DNA of 64,000 nt from Pseudomonadota bacterium (lineage in GTDB: Bacteria; Pseudomonadota; Gammaproteobacteria; Burkholderiales; Thiobacillaceae), in the NCBI GenBank assembly GCA_029558905.1, contig JAKQCX010000030.1, positions 62,001-126,000 on the forward strand, read 5' to 3'. Under the pieces are notes generated by a model, which worked only from the letters and a program-made list of their open reading frames with translations, ran no database searches and had not been told where the DNA came from. Below are positions 8,763 through 17,974 of this stretch, piece by piece; position 1 is the first letter of the stretch; the number at the start of each line of letters is the position of its first letter. Both the position numbers and the translations under genes were made by a program.

Positions 8763-8853
8763 CTTTGCTCTCCTCACCCGTCCTGCCGTGACGGCTCGTG
8801 CAGGGAATTGTGGCGGGGAGCCAGACGGACGGCAAGGTCATCCGGCCCCCGGG

Positions 8854-9438
8854 TCAATCCATGTATTCGAAGATCTTGACCACCTTGTTCACGCCCCTGG
8901 TGCGGGCGGCCACCTCGGCCGCCGCGTCCCCTTCCTCACGGGTGACGATGCCCGTCAGGAAGACGGTGCCAGCCTCCGTCACCACCTTCACGTGATTGGC
9001 GTTGAAGCGCCGGTCGTCGAACAGGCGGGTCTTCACCTTGGCGGTAAGGTAGGTGTCGTTGGTACGGGCGCCATAGGTGCTTACACTGCCGATGAGCAGC
9101 TCGTTGTTCACCGCGTTCACGTTGGGAACTTCCGCCACCCGTGCCGCCACCTGGCTGCGCACGGCGTCATTGGGCACCTCGCCGGTAAGCAGCACACGCC
9201 GGTTGTAACTGGTCACATTGGCGTGCACTTCCTTGCCGAAGGTCTCGCGGATACGGCTGGCCGCGCGCAGCTCGATCTCCTCGTCCATCATGTAGGTGCC
9301 GGCGGTGCGGCGGTCCTCCGCCATCAGCACACCGGTGCCCGCGCCCACGGCCACCAGGGGCACGCAACCGGACAGCTGCACGCCAGACAGGCCCAGCAGG
9401 GCCGCCAGACTCAGTTCACGCAGGCAAAGCTTGTTCAT
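8854..9438 (-). CDS. dolP: BON-domain outer membrane lipoprotein DolP
   Basis: A 194-residue lipoprotein. The signal peptide ends in a lipobox (LSGC, Cys at about residue 25). Two BON domains follow: about residues 50-115 (ELRAASRIRETFGKEVHANV to LLTGEVPN) and 125-190 (YLTAKVKTRLFDDRRF to VFLTGIVTREEGDAAAEVA). DolP (YraP) supports outer-membrane integrity and binds phospholipid at division sites. It begins one base after the diaA stop, the same order as in other gammaproteobacteria (yraN-diaA-dolP). Confidence 0.9.
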   Translation of the reverse strand: MNKLCLRELSLAALLGLSGVQLSGCVPLVAVGAGTGVLMAEDRRTAGTYMMDEEIELRAASRIRETFGKEVHANVTSYNRRVLLTGEVPNDAVRSQVAARVAEVPNVNAVNNELLIGSVSTYGARTNDTYLTAKVKTRLFDDRRFNANHVKVVTEAGTVFLTGIVTREEGDAAAEVAARTRGVNKVVKIFEYMD

Positions 9439-9439
9439 T

Positions 9440-10018
9440 TCATGCTCCTAACAAAAAGAAATCGATGCCATCACACAGGCAGTGGATCACCAGAAACTGT
9501 GCCTCCACCACGCGAGGCACGGAAGAACTCGGGATGCAGATCAGCACATCCTGCTCCCGCAGGATCCGCGCCAGTGGTCCCCCGTCGCCGCCGGCGAGGA
9601 CCAGCACGCGCATGTCCCGTTCATGGGCCACGCGCACCGCGTCCCGCACGCCATCCGCGCCACCAAACACGGACAGGGCCACCAGGATGTCCCCGGGATG
9701 CCCCAGGGCCGCCACCTGGCGGCCCAGGCCCAGGCCCGGGTGTGCATCATCCATTACGGACGCGCCATCCCGTGCCAGGGCAATGGCCGCCAGGCCGGGA
9801 CGATCCTGCGCAAAGCGGTCCGCCAGTGCGGTGGCCAGATGTTGCGCCGCCAGGCCCGCGACTCCCTGACCACACACCAGGATCTTGCCCGCCCCCATCA
9901 GGCACTCGGTCAATACCTGCACTGCCTGCTCGATGGGTTCCACCAGCACGGACTGTGCATCCCGTGCAGCCTGCATGCTGGCCTGGAACTGATCCTGGAT
10001 GCGCGGGGATAGGGACAT
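9440..10018 (-). CDS. diaA: SIS-domain DnaA initiator-associating protein
   Basis: A 192-residue single SIS-domain protein of the GmhA/DiaA group. Visible elements are KILVCGQGVAGLAAQHLATAL (phosphosugar-binding loop region), GDILVALSVFGG and IPSSSVPRVVEAQFLVIHCLC. Placement between yraN and dolP favours DiaA, a DnaA-binding regulator of replication initiation, over phosphoheptose isomerase GmhA. The C-terminal FFLLGA tail is typical of this genomic group. The gene is separated from yraN by about 146 bases containing a possible promoter. Confidence 0.82.
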   Translation of the reverse strand: MSLSPRIQDQFQASMQAARDAQSVLVEPIEQAVQVLTECLMGAGKILVCGQGVAGLAAQHLATALADRFAQDRPGLAAIALARDGASVMDDAHPGLGLGRQVAALGHPGDILVALSVFGGADGVRDAVRVAHERDMRVLVLAGGDGGPLARILREQDVLICIPSSSVPRVVEAQFLVIHCLCDGIDFFLLGA

Positions 10019-10155
10019 GAGGCAGCGTTAGGGTCGGCCCTGGACGAGGCGGCTTTGCCACCCATGCCAAGATGGTCGCCCGGCGCAATCAGGGCCCCGG
10101 ACGTCCAGCTGGGCGGGCATGGCAAATGGAAGGGTTTCCTGAAAAATCAGCGCGA

Positions 10156-10161
10156 ATTATA
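10156..10161 (-). promoter_or_regulatory. diaA: Possible -10 element upstream of diaA-dolP
   Basis: A perfect TATAAT on the minus strand lies just downstream of the yraN stop and about 138 bases before the diaA start. No good -35 hexamer is visible at 16-18 bases. It could drive diaA-dolP separately from yraN. The 10019-10164 gap shows no RNA gene that I can recognise. Confidence 0.35.
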
Positions 10162-10164
10162 GCC

Positions 10165-10506
10165 CTATGCCCCGAAGGCTCCCTGGATCCAACGCAGACT
10201 TCCGTCCTGTACCAGTACCGCATCGAAACGGCAGGGCAGATCCAGGCCCTGCGCAGCAAGAAAATGCCGTGCCGCGAGGATCACGCGGGCCTGCTTGGCG
10301 GAGGTGATGCTGTCCGCCGCCCCGCCAAAGGCCATGCCCCGCCGGGCCCGCACCTCCACGAATACCAGAGTGGCCCCGTCCCGCATCACCAGATCGATCT
10401 CGCCACCTCGGCAGCGCCAGTTGCGCGTCACCAGCCGCAAACCCCGGGCAGCAAGGAAGTCCGCCGCCGCCTGCTCGGCCGCCTGGCCTTTGGCACGCGT
10501 GCCCAT
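10165..10506 (-). CDS. yraN: YraN / UPF0102 endonuclease-like protein
   Basis: A 113-residue small protein with the UPF0102 signature GQAAEQAAADFLAARGLRL, RNWRCRGGEIDLVMRDG and LVFVEVRARRG. The E-x-D-L and V-E-V-x-R positions match the PD-(D/E)XK-like nuclease fold known for this family; the cellular role is unsettled. The start is preceded by GAGGAAGGG. In many gammaproteobacteria an lpoA gene precedes yraN; here the upstream 200 bases hold no lpoA. Confidence 0.9.
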   Translation of the reverse strand: MGTRAKGQAAEQAAADFLAARGLRLVTRNWRCRGGEIDLVMRDGATLVFVEVRARRGMAFGGAADSITSAKQARVILAARHFLAAQGLDLPCRFDAVLVQDGSLRWIQGAFGA

Positions 10507-10704
10507 TACCCTTCCTCGGGACTCGGCCTGCCGCGCCTGCCCTTGCCGAGTGCCTGGGTGCTTATCCTGGCCATGGTCGGGCGCCTCCGTTTCCGCGGTG
10601 GGCCCAAATCGATCCGCAGCGTCCCCGGCCGCCGGGCTGCCCGGCGGCCCGCCATGTCCAGTGGGGCATGACCGGTGCGCTACGAGGTTGGATGGGCATG
10701 AAGA
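10507..10704. other. Gap upstream of yraN
   Basis: Only a 49-codon minus-strand frame from 10655 is seen. It is very rich in Arg, Gly and Pro, and its TAA overlaps the yraN ATG as TAATG. The overlap makes translational coupling possible, but composition alone could generate such a frame. No lpoA and no RNA gene are recognisable here. Confidence 0.25.
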
Positions 10705-11138
10705 TCACGAGCAGAATCCGCCTACTCGCCAAACCTGACTGCCCTGGGCATCCATATGGCCCCATGTAGTAAGGTCTATGCCGCGTTCGCAAGTGACTTT
10801 CATGACTGCATCCGCGCCGATTGCCATGGCCTTTTCACTGAGGGCTGCATTGACCTGCTCTTTGGCCGGGTCTTTGTGAAGACGGTCGATTTCCTGACGC
10901 TTGCTTCCACTGGTCCAAGTTCCCTGTATTTCCGGTCCGGAATGTCCCACGGGATCAAGACGTTGGTGCTCGAGGCCACGGGAGGTACCGATTCGGTGGC
11001 CATGTTCGAGCCGGTAGGGTAGCTTGCGCACCCTGCTGGTACCGAGGCGACGATGTCCGCAGGCATGGGGGGGAATTTCATCCGGGACATGATGGATCTT
11101 CCGCGCACGAAAAGGTCCAGGATCAGAAGCAGCCGCAT
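10705..11138 (-). pseudogene. Frameshifted small lipoprotein-like gene
   Basis: Two overlapping minus-strand frames encode successive parts of one protein. The upstream frame gives PAGCASYPTGSNMATESVPP and RKYRELGPVEASVRK. The downstream frame continues HKDPAKEQVNAALSEKA, then AIGADAVMKVTCERGIDLTTWGHMDA. Joining them near 10878 (TTCAC where TTCCAC would restore the frame) gives the usual order of a small lipoprotein family I recall only from pattern (ELGPVxASV..., HKDP..EQVN, LREKA, GADAV, LTTWGYMDA). The segment before the Cys lacks a proper hydrophobic signal core, so the N-terminus may be damaged as well. A sequencing error cannot be excluded. Confidence 0.6.
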
Positions 11139-11165
11139 GAGAGCCCCTTTTGCCGCATCGGCGGA

Positions 11166-11567
11166 TCAGCCGCCAGCGCCCTGACCGAGTACGGCCGCGA
11201 TGAGATGCTCGGCCGGTCCCAGCAGCGAAGCCAGCTCCGGCGGGAGCGCATGCCGCCCTATGAGCTCGGATACGGCGGTGGACATCACCACAACCTGATC
11301 GGGCTCAGGTTCATAGACGAGCACCTTGAGCGGCAGATCGACGCCCGCTTGCGGATTGGCGAGCATGAGCGGCGTGCCCGCTTTGGGATTGCCGAAGACA
11401 ATGAGCGTGGTCGGCGGCATCGTCAGGCCGACAGCCCGGGCTTCCGCCTGTTGGTCAATGGTTGCGAAGACTTTGATGCCTTGCGCCGCGAAGGCCGCAA
11501 GCAGCCGCTGAACGGTATCGGTGAATCCGTATGGGCTTTGGAGTCGGATGATGGGTCGGGATGACAT
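11166..11567 (-). CDS. Cytoplasmic DUF302 protein
   Basis: A 133-residue protein without a signal peptide that is essentially one DUF302 domain: YGFTDTVQRLLAAFAAQGIKVFATIDQQAEARAVGL, then TLIVFGNPKAGTPLM and DLPLKVLVYE. The fold is known, the function is not. Cysteines present in the exported paralogue at 7340-8050 are absent here, so the two are unlikely to do the same chemistry. It stands alone, flanked upstream by a 335-base gap and downstream by the frameshifted lipoprotein gene. Confidence 0.8.
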   Translation of the reverse strand: MSSRPIIRLQSPYGFTDTVQRLLAAFAAQGIKVFATIDQQAEARAVGLTMPPTTLIVFGNPKAGTPLMLANPQAGVDLPLKVLVYEPEPDQVVVMSTAVSELIGRHALPPELASLLGPAEHLIAAVLGQGAGG

Positions 11568-11902
11568 GGGGTGCGTTGGCAGCGTGTCTCGGTAGGTCGG
11601 TGGCGTCCTGCATCGAATGGTCGAAGGCCTGGAGTGCTTTTGATTTCATCTGGAAATCTGACTGTCGATCGCGCAGATCCGGCATATCGGTGCCAGGCGG
11701 TAGCTCGATACCTCCGCCCGGGCGTTCACACAGCCCGCCTGATCCGGCGGGCCGTCGGGAAGACCGGCGGCGCTACCTTATCAGGGAGGGATGCCGACGA
11801 GAAGACGTGCGCGCGGGTTTTGCGCAATGCGCGCGAACCGCCTGCCCGGAAGGCGCGGATCGAAGGGTGGTGCTGGCCTATGGGGTGCGCCTGGGGGTGG
11901 GG
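11568..11902. other. 335-base intergenic region
   Basis: No supported gene. A 7-bp perfect hairpin (GCCCGCC at 11733-11739, GGCGGGC at 11746-11752) lies downstream of the zinc-ribbon membrane protein gene, but no T-run follows on either strand. The promoter of the DUF302 gene should lie in the part nearest 11567; I see no convincing hexamers. Confidence 0.4.
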
Positions 11903-13123
11903 TCACCCATCCGGGGCTTCCCAGCCGCAGGCCATGCAGTAGCGGCCATGCCTAAGGGTGGCCTGCTGGCAGTGGCCGCAGGTGCGGTATTGCGCGGCAC
12001 CGCAGGCCGGGCAGTGTTGGCCGCCACCCGGCAGATGCAGGCCGCAGGCATGGCATTCGCCCTTGGCCAGGCGGCGCTGCGTGAGGCGCTCCTGGGAAAA
12101 CAGCTTCTTCTGGAACAGATAGATCAGGGCCAGGGCGGTGGCGACGCTGGCGGCAATGACCAGGTAATGCCAGAGGGCCACCAGCTTGAGGCCCTCCAGG
12201 AGTTCGATGAGATGGCGGATGAGTCTGTGGGGGATGATGTCGTACGCCAGGCGCAGGGTCTCGAAGAGGACCGGGATCATGGTCACGGCCAGCAGATGGG
12301 CGGACACCAGGGTCTGGTAGGGACGGTCGCGGGTCAGGCTGCGGCTGTTCCAGAAATAGAACACGGTCAGCAGGGGGAGCAGGAACAGCAGCTCCATGCC
12401 CAGGCGCCTGACCGGGTGCCAGAAGTACAGGCGCTGCTGATCCTTGATCAGGGCCGTGCGCTGCGCGGGGCCGATACGGTCCAGCTGCTGGAAGAAGCGC
12501 TGGATGCTGGTCTCCGCCTGCAGGCGTTGGCGCAGGCTGGCGCTCTGGGCGGTGATGCCCTCCAGCCTGCCGGTGAGTTCCGCCATCTCCCCGCGCAGGG
12601 CCTGGGGCGTTACACCGGCGTCGGGTTCTCCGGCGATCTTTTCCAGCAGGTGGGTATCGTAGGCGCCCTTCAACCGCTCCACGCGGGCACGCAGGCCGGC
12701 AGTCTCGTGTTCGAGCCTGACCAGTGTGTGCAGCTGGTCGGCTTGCGCCGTGTCGGCGTGAATGGCCTGTAAGCCCTCGATCAGGGGGCGGCAGATGGGA
12801 TGCGGGCGGGCGTGGTCCACCAGACTGATTTCCCCCTGCAGCTGCGGACTCGGGTGCGTCCGGACCAGTTGCGCGAGCCGGTCCAGCCGGTTGCTGGTGT
12901 TCCAGGTCTGGTCGATGACGATGTTGCGGCACGCAGGCGGGATGATCTCGTCCGGGGCGGCGAGCTGACGGGTTTGCGCATCCAGCCCACGGAACAGGGA
13001 AGACAGGATGAACAGGTCCAGGAAGATGACCACCAGCAGGGCGGCCTTGCCCAGGGGCCGGCCTTCCAGGCGCATGAGTCGTTGCCGGATCACACGCGCC
13101 CTGTCGAGGATCGTCCGCGGCAT
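11903..13123 (-). CDS. Membrane protein with C-terminal zinc ribbons
   Basis: A 406-residue protein of no named family. It has one membrane segment near residues 27-46 (ALLVVIFLDLFILSSLF), then a long, mostly helical, probably periplasmic region of about 190 residues. Three further membrane segments follow around 240-340 (GMELLFLLPLLTVFYFW, AVTMIPVLFETLRLAYD, YLVIAASVATALALIYLF). A cytoplasmic tail carries paired CxxC motifs (CHACGLHLPGGGQHCPACG and CGHCQQATLRHGRYCMACG), giving two zinc ribbons. The topology suggests a periplasmic sensor region linked to cytoplasmic metal knuckles; that is inference. Confidence 0.65.
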   Translation of the reverse strand: MPRTILDRARVIRQRLMRLEGRPLGKAALLVVIFLDLFILSSLFRGLDAQTRQLAAPDEIIPPACRNIVIDQTWNTSNRLDRLAQLVRTHPSPQLQGEISLVDHARPHPICRPLIEGLQAIHADTAQADQLHTLVRLEHETAGLRARVERLKGAYDTHLLEKIAGEPDAGVTPQALRGEMAELTGRLEGITAQSASLRQRLQAETSIQRFFQQLDRIGPAQRTALIKDQQRLYFWHPVRRLGMELLFLLPLLTVFYFWNSRSLTRDRPYQTLVSAHLLAVTMIPVLFETLRLAYDIIPHRLIRHLIELLEGLKLVALWHYLVIAASVATALALIYLFQKKLFSQERLTQRRLAKGECHACGLHLPGGGQHCPACGAAQYRTCGHCQQATLRHGRYCMACGWEAPDG

Positions 13124-13175
13124 CGATCGGGTCTCCCAGTCGAGGATGATGGTATCGGCGCGGGGAAGCGACGGC

Positions 13176-14030
13176 TCAGTTCAACGCACTGGACAGTCTG
13201 CGCCGGTATTCCGACACCAGGGGGTGGCCGCCCAGCAGACTGAATACGGCCAGCATCTGCTTACGCGCGGCTTCCTCGTTCCAGGCCCGGTCGTGACGGA
13301 TCATCCACAGCAATTCGTCCATGCCTTCGGCGTGGCGCCCCTGGCCCACCAGCAGGTTGGCCAGGTTCAGGCGGGCCTGCATGTCATCGGGCTGGCGGGC
13401 GATTTGCTCCCGCAGCGCGGCCTCATCGTCGCTCCCCTGGCCGCCCGGTACGAAACTCAGGCGGGCGCGCAGGCGCTGTACCCGATCGTCCATCTGGGTC
13501 AGGGCGGTGAGGCTGTCCAGCAGGCGGCGGGCTTCGTCCAGCTGCTCGAGGTCCAGGAGGATGTCGGCGGCATCGATGCGTACCTGTTCGTTCTCCATGT
13601 CCAGCTTCGAGGCCTCTCCCAGGGTTTGCAGGGCGGCGGCCAGGTCGCCGCCGGCACGCTGCTCCGCCGCCTGGATGCGCAATTCCTCGGCGGGGGAAGG
13701 GATGATGCGGGCGAGGAATTCCCGCACCGCGGCTTCCGGCAGGGCGCCGGAAAACCCGTCCACGATACGTCCCTGGTGGATGGCCTTCACGTCCGGGATG
13801 CCGCGCACGCCGAACTGGGCCGCCAGTTCCTGGTTTTCGTCGGCATTCACCTTGGCCAGGATGAACTTGCCCTGGAATTCGTCGGCCAGTTTTTCCAGAA
13901 GGGGTTTCAGGGTCTTGCAGGGGCCGCACCAGGGTGCCCAGAAGTCCACCACCACCGGTACCTGCTGCGAGCCGTCCAGGACGATGCGCTGAAAGTTGGT
14001 GGCGTCGACGTCGAATGCAAACTGTCCCAT
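13176..14030 (-). CDS. cnoX: Thioredoxin/TPR chaperedoxin CnoX (YbbN)
   Basis: A 284-residue protein with an N-terminal thioredoxin domain (VVDFWAPWCGPCKTLKPLLEKLA, cis-Pro in FGVRGIPDVKA) and a C-terminal TPR region from about residue 115 (GGDLAAALQTLGEA and DMQARLNLANLLVGQGRHAEGMDEL). CnoX protects unfolding proteins from oxidation and passes them to chaperones. The active site is WCGPC, so this version should be redox active, unlike the E. coli protein. The start at 14030 has GAGCGAGGG upstream; the frame extends 13 codons further with no signal. Confidence 0.88.
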   Translation of the reverse strand: MGQFAFDVDATNFQRIVLDGSQQVPVVVDFWAPWCGPCKTLKPLLEKLADEFQGKFILAKVNADENQELAAQFGVRGIPDVKAIHQGRIVDGFSGALPEAAVREFLARIIPSPAEELRIQAAEQRAGGDLAAALQTLGEASKLDMENEQVRIDAADILLDLEQLDEARRLLDSLTALTQMDDRVQRLRARLSFVPGGQGSDDEAALREQIARQPDDMQARLNLANLLVGQGRHAEGMDELLWMIRHDRAWNEEAARKQMLAVFSLLGGHPLVSEYRRRLSSALN

Positions 14031-14118
14031 GGCAATCCCTCGCTCCTGCTTGACTGAAATGCCTTTCATATGAAGCCGCCGGGACGTAGTTCAAGCGCGC
14101 CGGACGGCCTTGCCGGGG

Positions 14119-15393
14119 TCAGCGCTTGAAGTCCAGGTGGCCGTCGATGAGGGTGTAGCGCACCCGGCCCTGGAGCTCCAGGCCCAGGTAGGGACTGTTC
14201 TTGCCCAGACTGGCCAGACTGGCGGGAGTGACGGTCCAGGCAGCCTCGGGGTCGAACAGGCACAGGTCCGCCGGGCCGCCCAGGCGCAGGTAACCCGCCG
14301 GGATGCCGAGGATCTCTGCCGGGCGGTGGGTGATGAGGCCCAGGGCCTCGACCATGGGCAGGCCGGCCTCCCGGGCCCATTTCAGGGTCAGGGGCAGGAG
14401 CAGTTCCACCCCGGTGGCGCCGGGCTCGCTTTCCTGGAAGGGCAGCTGTTTGGCATCCTCGTCCACCGGCGCGTGGTCCGAGCAGATGGCGTCGATGGTG
14501 CCATCCAACAGGCCTTGGCGCAGGGCGTCCCGGTCCCGCAGGCTGCGCAGGGGCGGCACCAGGTGGCAGTTGGCGTTGAAGTCGGCGGTATCCATTTCCG
14601 ACAGGTGCACGTGGTGGATGCCCACGTCGCAGGTCACGGGCAGACCGTCATGCTTGGCGCGCCGCACCATCTCCATGCCTGCCCGACTGGACAGGCGGGC
14701 CAGGTGCACGCGCGCACCCGTTTCCCGCACCAGCAGCAGGATGGTGGACAGGGCAACGGTCTCCGCGGGTACCGGGATGGCGGGCAGGCCCAGGCGGGCG
14801 GCAACCACGCCGTCATGGGCCACGCCGTTGCGGCCGATGAAGGCATCCTGGGGGTGTAGCCAGACCGGCAGATCGAAGGTCCTGGCGTATTCCAGGGCGC
14901 GCAGCAGCACTTCCGTGTTTTCCAGGCGGGCATCCGCCTGCGAGAAGGCGATGCAGCCGGCCTCGTTCAGTTCCGCCAGCTCGGTCAGACGCTCGCCCTG
15001 CAGCTTCCAGGTCAGGGCGCCCACGGGGTACACCCGGGGGCCGGGCATGTGCTTGGCGCGGAACTTCAGCATCTCGATGAGACCCGGCTCGTCCAGGGGC
15101 GGGTCCGTGTCCGGCGGGCAGGCCAGGGAGGTGATGCCCCCGGCGGCGGCGGCATGCATCTCGGATTCCAGGGTGGCCATGTGCTCGCCCCCCGGTTCCC
15201 GCAGGCGTACGGCCAGGTCCACCAGGCCGGGGCACACCACCAGGCCGGTGGCGTCGATGACCTGGTTGGGATGGAAGCCATCCGGCCCCTGGCCCAGGCC
15301 AACGACATGGCCCGCGGCCACGAAGATGTCCCGCGTCTGGTCCAGGCCGCTGGCCGGGTCGATGACACGGCCGTTCCTGATATGCACCTTCAT
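14119..15393 (-). CDS. pyrX: Dihydroorotase-like PyrX (metal-site-deficient)
   Basis: A 424-residue amidohydrolase-fold protein. Where active dihydroorotases have DxHxH near residue 60, this one has [12 protein letters not shown], so both histidines are missing. SDHAP and a His pair (GIHHVHL) are retained. In Pseudomonas the equivalent inactive protein is encoded next to pyrB and is required for assembly of aspartate transcarbamoylase. Its start overlaps the pyrB stop (ATGA), as expected for subunits made together. A catalytic pyrC should lie elsewhere in the genome. Confidence 0.85.
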   Translation of the reverse strand: MKVHIRNGRVIDPASGLDQTRDIFVAAGHVVGLGQGPDGFHPNQVIDATGLVVCPGLVDLAVRLREPGGEHMATLESEMHAAAAGGITSLACPPDTDPPLDEPGLIEMLKFRAKHMPGPRVYPVGALTWKLQGERLTELAELNEAGCIAFSQADARLENTEVLLRALEYARTFDLPVWLHPQDAFIGRNGVAHDGVVAARLGLPAIPVPAETVALSTILLLVRETGARVHLARLSSRAGMEMVRRAKHDGLPVTCDVGIHHVHLSEMDTADFNANCHLVPPLRSLRDRDALRQGLLDGTIDAICSDHAPVDEDAKQLPFQESEPGATGVELLLPLTLKWAREAGLPMVEALGLITHRPAEILGIPAGYLRLGGPADLCLFDPEAAWTVTPASLASLGKNSPYLGLELQGRVRYTLIDGHLDFKR

Positions 15394-16361
15394 GTCTGCC
15401 CTCCCGCCAGCAGGCTCATGACGGCCATGCGCACGGCAATGCCGTAGGTGACCTGGGGCAGGATCACCGCCTGCTTGCCATCGGCCACCTCGGAGTCGAT
15501 CTCCACACCCCGGTTCATGGGGCCGGGATGCAGGACGATGGCATCGGGCCTGGCGTACTTGAGCTTCTCCGGCGTCAGCCCCCAGCGCTTGTAGTACTCA
15601 CCGGCGCTGGGCAGTCGGGCGCCCTGCATGCGTTCGTTCTGCAGACGCAGCATGAGCACCGCGTCCACGCCCCGGATGCCTTCCTCCAGGCGTTCGTACA
15701 CATGCACCCCCATGCTCTGCATGTCACGGGGCAGCAGGGTGCGGGGGGCCACCACCCGCACCTCGGGACAGCCCAGGGTGGTGAGGGCATGAATCTGCGA
15801 GCGGGCCACGCGCGAGTGGAGCACGTCGCCGACGATGGCCACGCGCAGGTTGTGAATGGGGCCCTTGAAGTGGCGCAGGGTGTACATGTCCAGCAGCCCC
15901 TGGGTGGGGTGTGCGGCGCGGCCGTCCCCGGCGTTCACCACACGGATGTGGGGCGCCACGTGGCGGGCGATGAGATGGGCGGCACCCGCGGCAGAGTGGC
16001 GCACCACGAACATGTTGGCCTGCATCGCGGCCAGGTTGTCCACGGTATCCAGCAGGGTTTCGCCCTTGCTCTGCGAGGAGGTACCGATGTTCAGGTTCAC
16101 CACATCGGCAGACAGGCGTTTGGCGGCGATCTCGAAGGTGGTGCGCGTGCGTGTGGAGTTCTCGAAGAAGATGTTGAAGATGGCCACGCCCCGCAGCAGG
16201 GGTACCTTCTTCACCTCGCCGGTATCGGCATTGATGAAGGATTCGGCGGTATCCAGGATCTGGTGGAGGATGCGGGCCGGCAGGCCGTCCAGGGTGAGCA
16301 GATGACGCAAGCGGCCGTCTTCCGTGAGCTGCGGGTTGGGAGTCATCCTGAGGCTCATCAT
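15390..16361 (-). CDS. pyrB: Aspartate carbamoyltransferase catalytic subunit
   Basis: A 323-residue enzyme making N-carbamoyl-aspartate in pyrimidine synthesis. It shows the carbamoyl-phosphate motif [18 protein letters not shown], the [12 protein letters not shown] loop, and the aspartate-binding [12 protein letters not shown] and [12 protein letters not shown]. The start could also be the Met six codons in (MTPNPQL). No pyrI is present, which fits the pyrX-dependent class. It lies in the minus-strand run yqgE-ruvX-pyrR-pyrB-pyrX and is separated from pyrR by 2 bases. Confidence 0.95.
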   Translation of the reverse strand: MMSLRMTPNPQLTEDGRLRHLLTLDGLPARILHQILDTAESFINADTGEVKKVPLLRGVAIFNIFFENSTRTRTTFEIAAKRLSADVVNLNIGTSSQSKGETLLDTVDNLAAMQANMFVVRHSAAGAAHLIARHVAPHIRVVNAGDGRAAHPTQGLLDMYTLRHFKGPIHNLRVAIVGDVLHSRVARSQIHALTTLGCPEVRVVAPRTLLPRDMQSMGVHVYERLEEGIRGVDAVLMLRLQNERMQGARLPSAGEYYKRWGLTPEKLKYARPDAIVLHPGPMNRGVEIDSEVADGKQAVILPQVTYGIAVRMAVMSLLAGGQT

Positions 16362-16363
16362 GC

Positions 16364-16867
16364 CTACCCCCTGGACACCTTGAGGGACAGGCGGCCGTCT
16401 TCGGTCCGATCCAGCTTGATGCGTTCCCGCGCGGGCAGCTCCAGGCGCAGACCGGCGTAGTCGGCACAGATGGGCAGCTCACGCCCACCCCGGTCCACCA
16501 GTACGGCCAGGCGGATGCTGGCGGGGCGGCCATAGTCGAACAGCAGATTCATGGCGGCGCGCACGCTGCGACCCGTGTTGAGCACGTCGTCGATGAGCAG
16601 GATGTGCCGGCCGGCCACGTCGAAGGCGATGCGCGAGGGCTTCACGTCGTCGTGCAGGCCACGCTGACTGTAATCATCGCGGTAGAAGGCGGTATCCAGG
16701 GTGCCGCTGTCCAGATGGGACATATCCAGGCGTTCCACCAGGGCCTGCATGACCCAGACGCCGCCGGTATGCATGCCCACCAGGGCCAGGGCCGTACCTT
16801 CCTGGATGTGGGGGGCCAGCTGGGCTACCAGCCGGTCCAGCAGTTGTTCAGGGCTGGGCAGGTTCAT
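16364..16867 (-). CDS. pyrR: PyrR bifunctional regulator / uracil phosphoribosyltransferase
   Basis: A 167-residue type I phosphoribosyltransferase. The PRPP-binding signature is [19 protein letters not shown], with [20 protein letters not shown] before it and [16 protein letters not shown] at the end. In Pseudomonas-type pyrBC' operons PyrR is a regulator of the downstream genes. The start at 16867 lies 20 bases inside the ruvX frame, so the genes overlap and are probably translated in sequence. Confidence 0.9.
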   Translation of the reverse strand: MNLPSPEQLLDRLVAQLAPHIQEGTALALVGMHTGGVWVMQALVERLDMSHLDSGTLDTAFYRDDYSQRGLHDDVKPSRIAFDVAGRHILLIDDVLNTGRSVRAAMNLLFDYGRPASIRLAVLVDRGGRELPICADYAGLRLELPARERIKLDRTEDGRLSLKVSRG

Positions 16868-17330
16868 GCGGATGTCGATCCAGTAGGTCTTGCAGGATGC
16901 GCTGGGCCGCCAGGGCGTCGTCCAGACCCTTGCGGGCACCGCCTTTCACGCCGGCCTCACGCAGGCGCAGGTCGGCATCGAAGGAGGTGAGACGCTCGTC
17001 CACCAGCTGCACGGCCAGGCCGAAGCGGCCGTGCAGCTGGTTGGCGAAGCGTCGCGCGCGGCGGCTGAGCTCATGCTCTGCCCCGCGCATGGAGCGGGGC
17101 AGGCCCACGACCAGGGCCAGGGCACGCCATTCCGAGATGAGGGCAGCGATGCGATGAAAGCGGGTGGCGTTGTCTTGCGCGTCGATGACTTCCAGAGGGT
17201 GGGCCAGGCGGGTCTCCCAGTCTCCCACCGCCACACCGATGCGGCGCGTGCCGAAGTCAAAGGCCAGGAGGGTGCCGCTTTGGCAGGGCGGCGGCGGGGA
17301 CGCGGGCATGTCCGGGACCACCGGTTTCAT
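16848..17330 (-). CDS. ruvX: Holliday junction resolvase-like RuvX (YqgF)
   Basis: A 160-residue RNase H-fold nuclease. Visible parts are [17 protein letters not shown] with the first catalytic Asp, [29 protein letters not shown] with the catalytic Glu, and [13 protein letters not shown] with the last acidic residue. The family is implicated in pre-16S rRNA 5' maturation. The start at 17330 overlaps the yqgE stop (ATGA); an internal Met seven codons later is possible. The short Pro-rich N-terminal extension is not conserved. Confidence 0.9.
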   Translation of the reverse strand: MKPVVPDMPASPPPPCQSGTLLAFDFGTRRIGVAVGDWETRLAHPLEVIDAQDNATRFHRIAALISEWRALALVVGLPRSMRGAEHELSRRARRFANQLHGRFGLAVQLVDERLTSFDADLRLREAGVKGGARKGLDDALAAQRILQDLLDRHPHEPAQP

Positions 17331-17887
17331 GCGTGGCCGGCTTCCTCGGACAGCATGGAAAGATCGATGCCCAGGAGGCGCATGGCGGCGGCCAGGCGTT
17401 CCTCCGGCGGCCGATTGAAGATCACCTCGGGGTCCGCCTCCACCGTCAGCCAGGCGTTCTGCTTGATTTCGTCTTCCAGCTGCCCCGGTCCCCAGCCGGC
17501 ATAGCCCAGGGTCACCAGGATTTCCTTGGGACCCTCCTGCCGCGCCGCGGCCTCCAGGATGTCCTTCGAGGTGGTGAGCCCAACCCGGTCTTTCACAGAC
17601 AGGGTGGAGCCCCACTCGCCCACGGGGCGGTGCAGCACGAAACCCCGCTCCGTCTGTACCGGCCCGCCGTAATAGACGCTGGATCTTTTCAATGCCTCGT
17701 CCGTCAGTTCCAGGCCGATCTGGGAAAACAGGGTTTCCATGTCCAGCTCAATGGGCCGGTTCACCACCACGCCCATGGCCCCCTGTTCGCCGTGGTCGCA
17801 GACATAGGTCAGTGTCCCGGCAAAATTGGGGTCCAGCATGCTGGGCATGGCGATGAGGAAGTGGTCGGTGAAGTTGGCGCTTTCCAT
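17327..17887 (-). CDS. yqgE: YqgE / UPF0301 (DUF179) protein
   Basis: A 186-residue protein with the family opening [21 protein letters not shown] and [18 protein letters not shown], followed by [16 protein letters not shown] and [17 protein letters not shown]. The function is unknown. It is almost always upstream of ruvX, as here, and is the first gene of the minus-strand pyrimidine run. It is divergent from the DOMON-like gene, with 87 bases between the starts. Confidence 0.93.
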   Translation of the reverse strand: MESANFTDHFLIAMPSMLDPNFAGTLTYVCDHGEQGAMGVVVNRPIELDMETLFSQIGLELTDEALKRSSVYYGGPVQTERGFVLHRPVGEWGSTLSVKDRVGLTTSKDILEAAARQEGPKEILVTLGYAGWGPGQLEDEIKQNAWLTVEADPEVIFNRPPEERLAAAMRLLGIDLSMLSEEAGHA

Positions 17888-17974
17888 AAGGCATTCGGCG
17901 AAGAGGGTTTCATTGTACCTCTCCGCCAGGGCCCCCGTGCCTACGGGTGCTGCGAGCCCCTATCATGCACGGGC

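Noticed and set aside
10506-10655. 49-codon Arg-rich frame whose stop overlaps the yraN start
   Set aside because: Too short and compositionally biased to call a gene, although the TAATG overlap is suggestive.
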